Of a stretch of DNA of 64,000 nt, positions 19,251 through 28,862 are shown piece by piece. Positions within the stretch are counted from its first letter, which is position 1, and each line of letters starts with the position of its first letter. This stretch comes from Flavobacteriaceae bacterium (GTDB lineage Bacteria > Bacteroidota > Bacteroidia > Flavobacteriales > Flavobacteriaceae), in NCBI GenBank assembly GCA_004762155.1, contig SIHP01000001.1, forward strand, positions 124,001-188,000, read 5' to 3'. The position numbers were made by a program, and so were the translations under genes. The notes beneath the pieces are model-generated. The model did no database searches. It was not told where the DNA came from and was given only the letters and a program-made list of their open reading frames with translations.

Positions 19251-21130
19251 TGTCAGATATCATACAATTATTACCTGACCATGTTGCAAATCAAATTGCT
19301 GCTGGTGAGGTTGTTCAGCGTCCTGCATCCGTAGTAAAAGAATTATTAGAAAATGCTATCGATGCAGGTGCTACATCTATAAAACTATTATTAAAAAATT
19401 CAGGAAAAACCTTAATTCAAGTAATTGATAACGGTAAAGGAATGAGTACTACAGATGCTCGTTTGTCTTTTGAAAGACATGCGACTTCTAAAATTAAAGA
19501 TGCCCAAGATTTATTTAACTTAAACACCAAAGGTTTTCGTGGTGAAGCTTTAGCTTCTATTGCTGCAATTGCACAAGTAGAACTTAAAACGAAACAAGAG
19601 AATGAAGAATTAGGTACAGTTATAAAAATTGAAGGAAGTAAAATTATTTCTCAAGAAACAACTACCGCTGCAAAAGGAACAAGCATTGCTGTAAAAAATT
19701 TGTTTTATAACATACCTGCACGTCGTAATTTTTTAAAATCAGATACGGTAGAAACTCGTCATATTATTGATGAATTTCAACGTGTTTCCTTAGCGCATCC
19801 AAATATTGCTTTTTTATTACATCATAATGATAATGAAGTTTATAATTTAAAAGATAGTAACTTTCGTAAACGAATCGTTTCTATCTTTGGAGCAAAAATG
19901 AACGAAAAGTTAGTTCCAATTAGTGAACAAACAGATATTATTACCATAAATGGTTTTGCTGCAAAACCAGAATATTCTAAAAAGAAAAGAGGCGAACAAT
20001 TCTTTTTTGTAAACGATCGTTTTATAAAAAGTTCGTACTTAAATCATGCTGTAGTTAACGCTTTTGAAGGTTTGTTGGAGCAAGGTTCACATCCTTCTTA
20101 CTTTTTATATTTAAGTGTTCCACCAAACACTATAGATATTAATATTCATCCTACAAAAACGGAAATTAAGTTCGATAATGAAAAAGCTTTGTATGCTATT
20201 TTAAGAGCAACCGTAAAACATAGTTTGGGGCAATATAATGTTGCGCCTGTGTTAGATTTTAACAGAGACGCTACTTTAGATACTCCGTATGATTTTAAAA
20301 ACAAACCTGCTGTTTCTTCACCAAAAATAATTGTTGATCCTAATTTTAATCCTTTTAAAACGGATCTTCCTAAAGAAACAAAAACAGTTGATACTTCTTT
20401 TTCTAAAAATAACTCTACAACTTTTGGTAGTGCAACAAATCCTACAAAAAACTATCAAACTAATTATAAAAAAGACACCAGTAGTTGGGAAGCCTTGTAT
20501 AGTAATATAACGCCTGTAGAAACTGCTAAACAAGACCAACTTTTTGAGAGTCAACAAGAAACTGAAACTGGTAAAACATTTCAAATTCAAAAAAAATATT
20601 TATTAAGTACTATAAAATCTGGTGTTGTTTTAATTCATCAATCGTTAGCACATCAACGAATATTATATGAAGAGTTTTTAACCAATATTACTGTAAAAGA
20701 AGCCAGTAGCCAACAATTATTGTTTCCCGTTACTATTTCTTTTTCTTCTGCTGATATTGAAATGATTTACACTATTAAATCGGATTTAGAAAGCGCTGGT
20801 TTTGTATTTAATGAGTTTACTAAAGAAAGTATTTGTATTGGCGGAATTCCAACATCAATAACTGAAAGTCAGATTAGTTTAATTTTAGAACAACTTTTAG
20901 ATGATATGAAAGTGGAAGTTCCTGATGCAAGTTTTAGTCATTTTGATGTCATGGCAAAATCTTTCGCTAAGTCATTGGCTATAAAAACAGGAAAAAGTTT
21001 ATCGCCAAAAGAACAAGAAAACCTTGTAAATAACTTATTTTCGTGTAAAGAACCTAGCACTTCTCCTTTTGGTAAAGCTACTTTTAAAACACTTACCTTA
21101 AATGAGATTGACGCTATTTTTAAAAATTAA
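19250..21130 (+). CDS. mutL: DNA mismatch repair protein MutL
   Basis: 626 residues. The GHKL ATPase N-terminus is clear: IAAGEVVQRPASVVKELLENAIDAGA, then DNGKGM, FERHATSKI and GFRGEALASIAA. A low-complexity linker (about 345-440) leads to a dimerisation domain (FQIQKKYLLSTIKSGVVLIHQSLAHQR). MutL couples MutS mismatch recognition to downstream repair. I do not see the DQHAxxER endonuclease motif as such; the matching place reads HQSLAHQRILYEE, so the nicking activity is uncertain. Two rhomboid genes follow closely in an apparent operon. Confidence 0.97.
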   Translation: MSDIIQLLPDHVANQIAAGEVVQRPASVVKELLENAIDAGATSIKLLLKNSGKTLIQVIDNGKGMSTTDARLSFERHATSKIKDAQDLFNLNTKGFRGEALASIAAIAQVELKTKQENEELGTVIKIEGSKIISQETTTAAKGTSIAVKNLFYNIPARRNFLKSDTVETRHIIDEFQRVSLAHPNIAFLLHHNDNEVYNLKDSNFRKRIVSIFGAKMNEKLVPISEQTDIITINGFAAKPEYSKKKRGEQFFFVNDRFIKSSYLNHAVVNAFEGLLEQGSHPSYFLYLSVPPNTIDINIHPTKTEIKFDNEKALYAILRATVKHSLGQYNVAPVLDFNRDATLDTPYDFKNKPAVSSPKIIVDPNFNPFKTDLPKETKTVDTSFSKNNSTTFGSATNPTKNYQTNYKKDTSSWEALYSNITPVETAKQDQLFESQQETETGKTFQIQKKYLLSTIKSGVVLIHQSLAHQRILYEEFLTNITVKEASSQQLLFPVTISFSSADIEMIYTIKSDLESAGFVFNEFTKESICIGGIPTSITESQISLILEQLLDDMKVEVPDASFSHFDVMAKSFAKSLAIKTGKSLSPKEQENLVNNLFSCKEPSTSPFGKATFKTLTLNEIDAIFKN

Positions 21131-21137
21131 GAAGTAA

Positions 21138-21866
21138 ATGATGGGAAAACTTACAGATGCAATTAAACACCTTATTATTATAAATGTAATACTGTTTTTT
21201 TTACCTCAGTTATTAAATTTAGACCTTACCAATATTCTTGCCTTACATTTCCCAAAAAATGAACATTTTGGAATATGGCAATATGTTACTCATATGTTTA
21301 TGCATGGTAGCCCTATGCATTTAATATTTAACATGTATGGTTTATGGGCTTTCGGAACACCTTTAGAACAAATGTGGGGAAAGAAAAAATTTTTATTTTT
21401 CTATTTTTCTGCAGGTTTAGGAGCTGGTTTAATTTACACTTTTGTTAATTACTATCAATTTAATGGTATTTATGAACAACTTATAGATTTAGGTGTTTCA
21501 TCAACAGACATATATAACATATTAAAAAGTGGAAGATATAATGATACAATCATAAGTCTTAGTAATCAAGAGATGAGTGAGTTTTATTCTCTTTACAACG
21601 CTCCTGCTGTTGGAGCTTCTGGTGCTGTATATGGAGTTTTAGTTGCTTTCGGTCTAGCATTTCCAAATGCGAAGTTGGCATTAATCTTCTTCCCTGTTCC
21701 AATAGCTGCTAAATACTTTATTCCTTTAATGATTTTTAGTGATTTATTTTTTGGAGTTACTAAATACTCAGTAGGAAATGTTGCGCATTTCGCTCACGTT
21801 GGTGGCGCTCTAATTGGATTTATTATTGCTTGGTATTGGAAAAAAAATCAGTTTAGAACGTATTAA
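21138..21866 (+). CDS. Rhomboid family intramembrane serine protease
   Basis: 242 residues with about six membrane helices. The catalytic Ser is in VGASGAVYG (about residue 157) and the His in HFAHVGGALIGF near the last helix; HMFMHGSPMHLIFNMYGLWAFG is the conserved loop region. Rhomboids cut transmembrane helices of other proteins in the membrane. The start may be the ATG at 21138 or the next codon at 21141. It lies 7 bp after mutL and directly abuts a second rhomboid gene. Confidence 0.92.
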   Translation: MMGKLTDAIKHLIIINVILFFLPQLLNLDLTNILALHFPKNEHFGIWQYVTHMFMHGSPMHLIFNMYGLWAFGTPLEQMWGKKKFLFFYFSAGLGAGLIYTFVNYYQFNGIYEQLIDLGVSSTDIYNILKSGRYNDTIISLSNQEMSEFYSLYNAPAVGASGAVYGVLVAFGLAFPNAKLALIFFPVPIAAKYFIPLMIFSDLFFGVTKYSVGNVAHFAHVGGALIGFIIAWYWKKNQFRTY

Positions 21867-22733
21867 ATGAACGAAATTATTGATAACATAAAGCATCGTT
21901 TTAAAAATGCAGGAATTGTAGAACAACTCATCTATGCAAACCTTGCTGTATTTTTATTAGTTTTTATCTTTAATACTTTTGGCTTTTTATTCAAAGCAAA
22001 CACGAATTTTCTTGTCAATTGGCTTGCGTTACCTTCGGATACAAATCAATTTTTAATAAAACCATGGACAATTATAACCTATGGATTTTTACATACTAAG
22101 TTTTTACATATCCTATTTAACCTTATTGGTTTATTTTATATTGGTCATTTATTTAAAGAATATTTTACTTCAAAACAAGTATTGAATTTTTATATCTACG
22201 GAACTATTTTCGGAGGAATTTTATTTATTCTAAGCTATAATTTCTTCCCAGTTTTTTCAAGTAGTAAAGATCAAAATATTTTAATGGGCGCATCCGCTGG
22301 AGTTTATGCTATATTGGTTGGAATCGCTACTTATTTACCTAATTACCAATTTAAAATACCTTTAATTGGTTTTATTAAATTATGGCATATTGTTGCTTTA
22401 TGGATTTTCTTAGATATCATTCAAATACCTGTAAACAATGCTGGTGGCCATTTCGCGCATTTAGGTGGCGCTTTATTTGGATTTTTTTATGTGTATACTA
22501 TAAGTAATAAAAAACTTAATTTCATGAATCCTTTTAAAGAACTATTTAAAAAGAAAGAAAAAAAACTAAAAACAGTATACAATTCTGGTAATAAAACACC
22601 TAAAGGTTCTTATGGTTATAAAAGTAAAAACCAACGTGAAATTGATGAAGTTTTAGAAAAAATCAAGAAATCTGGTTATGATTCTTTAACACAAGAAGAA
22701 AAAGACTTTTTGTTTAAACAAGGAAAAAATTAG
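21867..22733 (+). CDS. Rhomboid family protease with C-terminal DUF6576-like tail
   Basis: 288 residues. It has a six-helix rhomboid core with GFLHTKFLHILFNLIGL, catalytic Ser in MGASAGVYAIL and His in GGHFAHLGGALFGF. The soluble C-terminal tail (NQREIDEVLEKIKKSGYDSLTQEEKDFLF) is typical of DUF6576, found on Bacteroidota rhomboids. The ATG follows the previous stop with no gap, and the stop TAG overlaps the next GTG start (TAGTG). Tandem rhomboids next to mutL may be a conserved flavobacterial arrangement; substrates are unknown. Confidence 0.92.
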   Translation: MNEIIDNIKHRFKNAGIVEQLIYANLAVFLLVFIFNTFGFLFKANTNFLVNWLALPSDTNQFLIKPWTIITYGFLHTKFLHILFNLIGLFYIGHLFKEYFTSKQVLNFYIYGTIFGGILFILSYNFFPVFSSSKDQNILMGASAGVYAILVGIATYLPNYQFKIPLIGFIKLWHIVALWIFLDIIQIPVNNAGGHFAHLGGALFGFFYVYTISNKKLNFMNPFKELFKKKEKKLKTVYNSGNKTPKGSYGYKSKNQREIDEVLEKIKKSGYDSLTQEEKDFLFKQGKN

Positions 22734-23749
22734 TGGCTGCAACTAAAAAAAAATCGCTATTTAATAAACTCTTGTATTTCGTTAATTCGATTTTAGCAAC
22801 AGTACTCCTTTTGTCTTATTTCTTACCATATATTTCGCCAAAAACAGTGCCTCTTTTTGCTGTTTTAAGCTTAGCTGTTCCTTTTTTAATTTTAATAAAC
22901 ATCGTTTTTTTAATCTACTGGGTATTTAAGCTAAAAAAACATTTTATTATTTCTACAATCGTTTTAGGTTTGGGTTTATTATTTTCTTCTACATTTTACA
23001 AAATTTCAAACAAAAAAACACTTTTAAATAGTGATGTTAGAATCATGAGCTATAATGTTAGAATGTTTAATTTGTATAAATGGATAAAAGACGAAACGAT
23101 AACTGGAAAAATAGAAAGTTTTATTGCCGAAAAAGCACCAGATATTTTAGCTATTCAAGAATACCATCATTCATCAAAAAGGAAATTAAATTATAAATAT
23201 TCTTATTTTGAACCAAAAGCGAAGAATTATGGATTGGCAATTTTCTCAAAATTTCCAATTATAAATAAAGGTTCTTTAGATTTTAAAAAGAGCGGTAACA
23301 ATGCCATTTTTGTTGATGTTTTAAAAGAGAAAGATACTATTAGAATATACAATTTACACTTACAATCTTTAAAAATAAATCCTGCCAAAGAAAATTTTGG
23401 ACAAGAGAATTCTGAGAAATTAATTGAACGTTTAAAAAACGGATTTTTAAAACAAGCGTCACAAACAGAGCAATTTATTGCTCATGAAAAAAAATGGAAA
23501 GGTAAAAAGATTATTTGTGGTGATTTTAACAACACTGCGTATTCTTGGGTTTACAAACAAATAGCTACAGATAAAAAAGATGCTTTTTTAGAAATGGGTT
23601 CTGGTACAGGTCGTTCGTTTAATTACTTTTTTCCAATGCGTATCGATTTTATTTTAACGGATAATGCAACTCAAATAAACGACTTTAAAACCTACAGTAA
23701 AAAATACTCAGACCATTTTTCAATTATGGCTCGTGTAAACTGGAATTAG
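22733..23749 (+). CDS. Membrane-anchored endonuclease/exonuclease/phosphatase family protein
   Basis: 338 residues, GTG start overlapping the preceding stop codon. Three hydrophobic segments (about 10-85) precede an EEP-fold domain: IMSYNVRMFN, ILAIQEYH, a central NLHLQSL, ICGDFNN and the C-terminal SDHFSIMARV. The catalytic Asn, Glu, Asp/Asn and His of the DNase I-like fold are all present. The substrate could be a phosphodiester lipid, sugar or nucleic acid. It is last in the mutL-rhomboid operon. Confidence 0.88.
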   Translation: MAATKKKSLFNKLLYFVNSILATVLLLSYFLPYISPKTVPLFAVLSLAVPFLILINIVFLIYWVFKLKKHFIISTIVLGLGLLFSSTFYKISNKKTLLNSDVRIMSYNVRMFNLYKWIKDETITGKIESFIAEKAPDILAIQEYHHSSKRKLNYKYSYFEPKAKNYGLAIFSKFPIINKGSLDFKKSGNNAIFVDVLKEKDTIRIYNLHLQSLKINPAKENFGQENSEKLIERLKNGFLKQASQTEQFIAHEKKWKGKKIICGDFNNTAYSWVYKQIATDKKDAFLEMGSGTGRSFNYFFPMRIDFILTDNATQINDFKTYSKKYSDHFSIMARVNWN

Positions 23750-23899
23750 TTTCGCAAAATTACTTTATATACCTTCTACTACACTCGGCATCAAAAAAAA
23801 TTCAAAAAACTTTGAAACACTAAAACACCAAAACATTTATTCAAGATTATAAAGCAAGAAATACAATAATGTGTATTTTAGCGCAAAATTAAGAATACA

Positions 23900-25039
23900 A
23901 TGAAACATTTTGATGTTGCCATTATTGGTAGCGGACCTTCAGGAGCTTCCGCAGCTTTTCATTTGGCTAAAAAAGGAATTTCTACAGTCATTATTGAAAA
24001 AGAATCGTTACCTCGTTATAAAACTTGTGGTGGTGGTTTGGTATATCGTGGTTTAAAAAATTTACCTTTTGACATTACTGATGTTATTGAACGTCAATTT
24101 CATACTGTTGATATTTTTTTAGGAGATTCTTTACATTTTAAAACACATAGAGAAGATCCAACAATAACGATGATTATGCGTGATAGCTTTGACAATTTAA
24201 TTGTTGAAAAAGCAAAAGAATTTGGAGTGACTTTATTAGAAAATCATAAATTAAAAAACTTAATTTTTGAAGCTGATAAAACTATTTTAGAAACCTCTGA
24301 AGAGTCTGTTTCTGCTAAATTTATTATTGCAGCAGATGGCGCTTTAAGTCCAACTGCAAAATTAGCGGGTTGGAAAGAAGATACACGTAAATTAATTCCT
24401 GCTTTAGAATACGAAATTGAAGTACCAGAAGAAGATTTTAATCGATTAAAAAACGAAGTTCGTTTTGATATTGATGCTATTCCTTATGGATATGCTTGGA
24501 ACTTCCCAAAGAAAAATCATTTATCTGTTGGTGTTGCTTCTGCTCGTAGAACAAAAATCAATTTAAAAAAGTTTTATACTGAATATTTAGAGACGATTGG
24601 TATTACTACTATTTTAAGCGAATCGCAACACGGATTTCAAATTCCTGTTTCGCCAAGAACAGATGGTTTTGTAAAGAACAATGTGTTTTTAATTGGTGAT
24701 GCTGCTGGTTTTGCAGATCCTATTACTGCTGAAGGAATTTCTAATGCATTATATAGTGGTGTTTTAGCAGCGGAATCTATTATAGAAAGTGATTTAGATG
24801 CTGAAAAAGCAGCTAGCTTATACATAAACAAACTTGAAGAAAAATTAGTTCCAGAATTAAAAACTGGTTTATGGTTATCTAAATGGTTTTATGAACAAAA
24901 AACAATTCGTAATCTTTTATTAAAGAAACACGGACAACGTTTTAGCGAAGCAATGGCTGATGTTTTTCATGGAAAAAGAAGTTATCCAGTAAACATAAAA
25001 AAAACAATTACTGATAGAATTAAAGAGTTGGTGTTTTAA
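23900..25039 (+). CDS. Geranylgeranyl reductase family FAD-dependent oxidoreductase
   Basis: 379 residues. The N-terminal dinucleotide fold IIGSGPSGASAAFHLAKKG, the motif CGGGLVYRGLKNLP and the second FAD motif NVFLIGDAAGFADPITAEGISNALYSG define the family. Members reduce isoprenoid chains or act as other flavin oxidoreductases in the cytosol. The exact substrate is not readable here; the PxxYxxCGGG segment favours the geranylgeranyl-reductase branch. It stands alone with 150 bp of featureless AT-rich DNA upstream. Confidence 0.88.
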   Translation: MKHFDVAIIGSGPSGASAAFHLAKKGISTVIIEKESLPRYKTCGGGLVYRGLKNLPFDITDVIERQFHTVDIFLGDSLHFKTHREDPTITMIMRDSFDNLIVEKAKEFGVTLLENHKLKNLIFEADKTILETSEESVSAKFIIAADGALSPTAKLAGWKEDTRKLIPALEYEIEVPEEDFNRLKNEVRFDIDAIPYGYAWNFPKKNHLSVGVASARRTKINLKKFYTEYLETIGITTILSESQHGFQIPVSPRTDGFVKNNVFLIGDAAGFADPITAEGISNALYSGVLAAESIIESDLDAEKAASLYINKLEEKLVPELKTGLWLSKWFYEQKTIRNLLLKKHGQRFSEAMADVFHGKRSYPVNIKKTITDRIKELVF

Positions 25040-25120
25040 AACATCAACTTTTTTTATAAGTCTATTTCTCATTGTAAACACAACTAATAAAGCAACTATT
25101 TTATTACCTTTTTCTACTAA

Positions 25121-25576
25121 ATGCTTACCATACAAAAAGCGACTACAAAAGATGCTCGTAGGATAAGTTATCTGATACAAAAAAACACAGATTCTAATCC
25201 AAATAACTATACAAAACTGCAAATAGAAGCTTGGAAACGATGCAATACACCAGCTAAAATAAAAGAGCTTTTAAAAAGCAGAGAAACTTTTTGTGCTTTT
25301 TATAAACATAAATTAGTTGGAACTATTGGTTTAAAGTCAAATGAAATTGTAGGTTTTTATATTAGTTTTTCTCAAAGAAAAAAAGGAATTGGTAAGCAGT
25401 TATTTAATTTTATTGAAAACTACATCATTCAAAAAAAAATAGATACAGTTATTTTAACAGCTACTCCTTCTGCCTTAGAATTCTACAAAAAAAATGGTTT
25501 TAGTATCATTACACCAATAAAAGTAGCAATTGGAGATGTAACATATCAAGAATTTAATATGATTAAAAAACTATAA
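25121..25576 (+). CDS. GNAT family N-acetyltransferase
   Basis: 151 residues. It has the GNAT pattern with the acetyl-CoA loop in QRKKGIGKQLFNFIENY and a final ATPSALEFYKKNGF strand-helix. The acceptor is unknown. It follows the flavoprotein gene by 81 bp and is convergent with the DinB-like gene. Confidence 0.85.
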   Translation: MLTIQKATTKDARRISYLIQKNTDSNPNNYTKLQIEAWKRCNTPAKIKELLKSRETFCAFYKHKLVGTIGLKSNEIVGFYISFSQRKKGIGKQLFNFIENYIIQKKIDTVILTATPSALEFYKKNGFSIITPIKVAIGDVTYQEFNMIKKL

Positions 25577-25617
25577 ACAGAGCGTTTATTATAACTTTTT
25601 AATCATATTATTGATTC

Positions 25618-26085
25618 TTATTTACTCACGTTTAATATTCTTTCAATCTGTCTCCTGTGTCTTAAAACATGTACTATTGCATGTTCCATTAACTGCTCAA
25701 AATCATAGGTAACCTTCCACCTCGTTTCAAACTTCCATTGCTCTATTTCTTTATTCGTTTTTTCTATAATAGCATTTAAAGATTCCTCTGTAAAGTCCAA
25801 CATTTTATCAATCTCAAGATTAGACTCACTAACTGTTTTAATTGATTTTTCGAACTCTAGCCACTCTTTATTTGTTATTGTATTTACATAGTTAATATAT
25901 GTATATCCAGATTGTACTACATGAAAAGTAATATTCTTAACCGATTTACAATCTTCATCTTTTGTTTCTGAATCTAATATTTTTTCGAATAAAGAATCAG
26001 AAATTGTAGATAATACTTCTTTGTAATCTTTAAAAACTCTTATGTATTCATCCAATAGAGCGATGATCATACCATTCTTTTTCAT
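25618..26085 (-). CDS. DinB-like four-helix family protein
   Basis: 155 residues, predicted all-helical. NITFHVVQSGYTYINYV and the C-terminal HAIVHVLRHRRQIERIL contain the His residues that form the metal site of the DinB/YfiT-like superfamily. Such proteins include thiol-dependent transferases; bacillithiol, indicated by bshB1 elsewhere in the window, would be a plausible cofactor, but that is inference. It lies just downstream of a lipoprotein gene on the same strand. Confidence 0.78.
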   Translation of the reverse strand: MKKNGMIIALLDEYIRVFKDYKEVLSTISDSLFEKILDSETKDEDCKSVKNITFHVVQSGYTYINYVNTITNKEWLEFEKSIKTVSESNLEIDKMLDFTEESLNAIIEKTNKEIEQWKFETRWKVTYDFEQLMEHAIVHVLRHRRQIERILNVSK

Positions 26086-26096
26086 TTTTTTTTATT

Positions 26097-26549
26097 TTAT
26101 TGAAAAACTATCGATAAATCGGTTTTTGGTATTTTTATAATATTATAAGGTTGAATAATCACTAAAGCTAAGTTTCCGTTTGTAAATCCATTAATACTCT
26201 TTACAAAAACACTTTCTGAATCTGTAGTAATTTCTAAATCTAAATTATACCCATCATTAAATTTAATCTCATCAAAAACAGCTATTATTACAAATTCTGT
26301 AAAATCTACATCTGTTTCTGTAAAAGAGTCTGAAACAACATTACTTGTATCCATTTTATTTATCAAAGTTATCCAACTATCTTGATCTTCAATTATTAAA
26401 TTTTCTTTAGAAATGCCTTCTTCTCCATCTCCATATAAACTTCCTTTACCTATTAATTCATGCTCAACATTACCTGTTTCCAATTCTTCATCTGAACTAC
26501 AACCAAATGCAAAAACTATTAATAATAAGATTACAATATTTTTTTTCAT
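26097..26549 (-). CDS. Hypothetical lipoprotein
   Basis: 150 residues. A lipoprotein signal (MKKNIVILLLIVFAFGCSSDEE) precedes a small soluble domain with alternating hydrophobic strands (DFTEFVIIAVFDEIKFNDGYNLDLEI). The pattern resembles protease-complex-interacting beta-rich domains in flavobacterial lipoproteins, but I do not recognise the family with certainty. It is 11 bp upstream of the DinB-like gene. Confidence 0.75.
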   Translation of the reverse strand: MKKNIVILLLIVFAFGCSSDEELETGNVEHELIGKGSLYGDGEEGISKENLIIEDQDSWITLINKMDTSNVVSDSFTETDVDFTEFVIIAVFDEIKFNDGYNLDLEITTDSESVFVKSINGFTNGNLALVIIQPYNIIKIPKTDLSIVFQ

Positions 26550-26607
26550 GATATTTAATTTTTAAATTCATTTAATAGATGTAGATAAATTGGAATGGTT
26601 GCGTGCT

Positions 26608-28245
26608 TTATTTTTTTCTAACTCTTTTTAAATGCAATAAATCAATAGGATTAATACCTAAACCATGAACATTTTTTTGAGAAAATCGAATAACTTCATC
26701 ATAATATAACGAAACAACTGGAGCTTCTTCTATAATTATACTATCCATTTTTTGATACAACTCATGTCTTTTTTCAACATTTACTTCTTTTATAGAAGCT
26801 TCATATAAATCATCATAAACATCATTCCTAAAATGTGTGTAATTTGGCCCATTTGGTGCAAAATTTTTACTATAAAATAATGAAACATAATTTTCTGCAT
26901 CCGGATAATCAGCAATCCAGCTTGCTCTAAAAATAGGTAATTGTCCGTTTGATTTTCCTTGTCGCAAAGTAGATGGAGGAATAACATCTACTTTTGTTTG
27001 TAATCCAATACTCTGTAATTCTCGTTGAATAAATTCACATAAATCTAAATAATTCCCATTTGTAGTAATGGTAATTTCTGGAGAATTCTCTCCTGTTTCT
27101 TTTTTATATTCATTGATAAGTTCTCTTGCCTTTTCTGGTTGATATGTATATCCTTTCTGATGATTAAAAGATGGCAAACCTTTAGGTATAAATCCGTTTA
27201 TAGCAGGAATTCCTATTCCGTTTCTTAAAAACTGAATCATCTTTTTACGATCAAAACCATAGTTGATAGCCTGTCTTATTAGTTTAGATTGTGTTGGATA
27301 ATTTTCTTCACTATCTAAATACAATCCTAAATACTCTGTATTTAAATACGAACCTGTTTGCTTATGTATACTTGATACATATTTTTCTTTTAAAGTTCCA
27401 TCAGTATTTAAAATATCATCTTTATAGGAAGCATCTAAACTCTTCATAAAATCTAAATTACCTTGTATAAATTGTAAAAACTCACTCTGTTTATCAGGCA
27501 AAAAAGTAATTGCCACAGCCTCTAAATAAGGCAATTGAATCCCTTTATCATCTTTTTCGAAGTATGAGGTATTTTTACGTAATGCTAATTTTGTATTCTC
27601 AACCCATAATTTAAAATGAAAAGGTCCTGTACCAATAGGGTTTGCTCTAAATTCATTTCCAAAATAATCAATTGCTTCTTTTGGTACTACAGAACAATAT
27701 TTCATAGCCAACAAACCTAAAAAAGGCGGAAACGGTTGCTTTAAATTCAATACAAATGTAGCATCATTTTCAGCTTTAAAACTAGCCACATTCTGTAAAA
27801 CCCAACCACCTGGAGAAGCTACATTTTTATCTAATAATCTGTTAAAAGAGTATTCAAAATCTTTTGCTTTAACGTTTCTTGTTTTAGATTTCCCAAACAC
27901 ATTGTGTTTATGAAATTGCACATCATTTCGTAATGTAAATCGATATGTTTTTCCATCTTCAGAAATTGTCCAACTTTTGGCTATATCCGGTTTAATATGC
28001 AAACTATCATCTAACTGAACCAAACCATTAAACAATTGATTAACTGCCCAAATATTTCGTTGATCTTTTGCAAAAGCTGGATCTAATGAAGTAATATTAG
28101 AATGCTCATTATATCTAAAAACCTGATTATCACTATAATTTGATTGTTTTTTAGAACATGAAAATACTACTCCTAAAATCAAAAAATAAAAAACAACCCT
28201 TTTCTTAAAAAACATACAATCATAAACTTCTTTATACTTTCTCAT
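26608..28245 (-). CDS. ABC transporter peptide/solute-binding lipoprotein (SBP_bac_5 family)
   Basis: 545 residues. A lipoprotein signal ends in FLILGVVFSCSKK; the start may be Met1 or Met11 (28215), the latter giving a more usual signal length. The body has family-5 features: IKPDIAKSWTISEDGKTYRFTLRNDVQFH, NPIGTGPFHF, IRQAINYGFDRKKMI and IFRASWIADYPDAENY. These proteins capture oligopeptides for import. No permease or ATPase gene is adjacent, so it either works with a distant transporter or has another role. Confidence 0.9.
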   Translation of the reverse strand: MRKYKEVYDCMFFKKRVVFYFLILGVVFSCSKKQSNYSDNQVFRYNEHSNITSLDPAFAKDQRNIWAVNQLFNGLVQLDDSLHIKPDIAKSWTISEDGKTYRFTLRNDVQFHKHNVFGKSKTRNVKAKDFEYSFNRLLDKNVASPGGWVLQNVASFKAENDATFVLNLKQPFPPFLGLLAMKYCSVVPKEAIDYFGNEFRANPIGTGPFHFKLWVENTKLALRKNTSYFEKDDKGIQLPYLEAVAITFLPDKQSEFLQFIQGNLDFMKSLDASYKDDILNTDGTLKEKYVSSIHKQTGSYLNTEYLGLYLDSEENYPTQSKLIRQAINYGFDRKKMIQFLRNGIGIPAINGFIPKGLPSFNHQKGYTYQPEKARELINEYKKETGENSPEITITTNGNYLDLCEFIQRELQSIGLQTKVDVIPPSTLRQGKSNGQLPIFRASWIADYPDAENYVSLFYSKNFAPNGPNYTHFRNDVYDDLYEASIKEVNVEKRHELYQKMDSIIIEEAPVVSLYYDEVIRFSQKNVHGLGINPIDLLHLKRVRKK

Positions 28246-28862
28246 TTTTTTTATTTAAACTACTTAAAAGTTTACACACTTGACTATTATAGAATATAAT
28301 AGTCTTTTATATGTTTATTAATTAATGACTTGTAAAAATATAAAAAAAAATTATTTAATCCTTTATAGATAAACTAAAGTAATCTGCCATTTACACTTAC
28401 CTTAAAGTTAATATAACCTTTGTAAACTTTAACACAATTGATGTATTAAAAACTAAATATTATTTTCTGATAAAAAAACAATCAATTTGTTAAATTAAAG
28501 TGTTTTTTTTAAAAAACACACTTAATAGAAGTTGAAAAATCAAAAAAACACAATAAAAAACACGATTTATAGGTTTTTAAAAACTTGTTTTTTAGTTAAT
28601 TATTTGTTAAATTAAGTTAAAAAACGTTAATTTTAAACTTGATTTCCAAGCCCATTTTAACCTGAAAATTAACAATTATTTTACTCAAAAAAAATCGAAG
28701 GAACACCTGTTTTCACTAAAGCAACAGCGTTGCGTTATTTTTATTTTTAATCTTTATTTCAAACACTTTTTATCTTTTATTAAGTACCTCATATTCAATT
28801 AGTCTTCTTTTTTTAATCAAATAAAATTATACTTTTGAACAAACTAATCTAAATAATTAATC
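28246..28862. other. 617-bp AT-rich intergenic region
   Basis: I see no gene. It holds the upstream regions of the solute-binding lipoprotein (minus) and the subtilase (plus), A/T homopolymer runs, a near-palindrome of TGTTTTTTT/AAAAAACACA type at 28498-28523, and a small hairpin GCAAC-AGC-GTTGC at 28721-28733 followed by T-rich DNA. The hairpin could be a relic terminator, but it has no gene to terminate. Confidence 0.6.
28830..28837 (+). promoter_or_regulatory. -7 box TACTTTTG upstream of the subtilase
   Basis: This is an exact TAnnTTTG match 25 bp before the ATG at 28863. A clear -33 TTG is not present at the usual distance. Confidence 0.45.

Noticed and set aside
28721..28733. Small GCAAC-AGC-GTTGC hairpin followed by T-rich DNA as a terminator
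   Set aside because: The stem is only 5 bp and no plus-strand gene ends upstream; the minus-strand lipoprotein gene starts far away.
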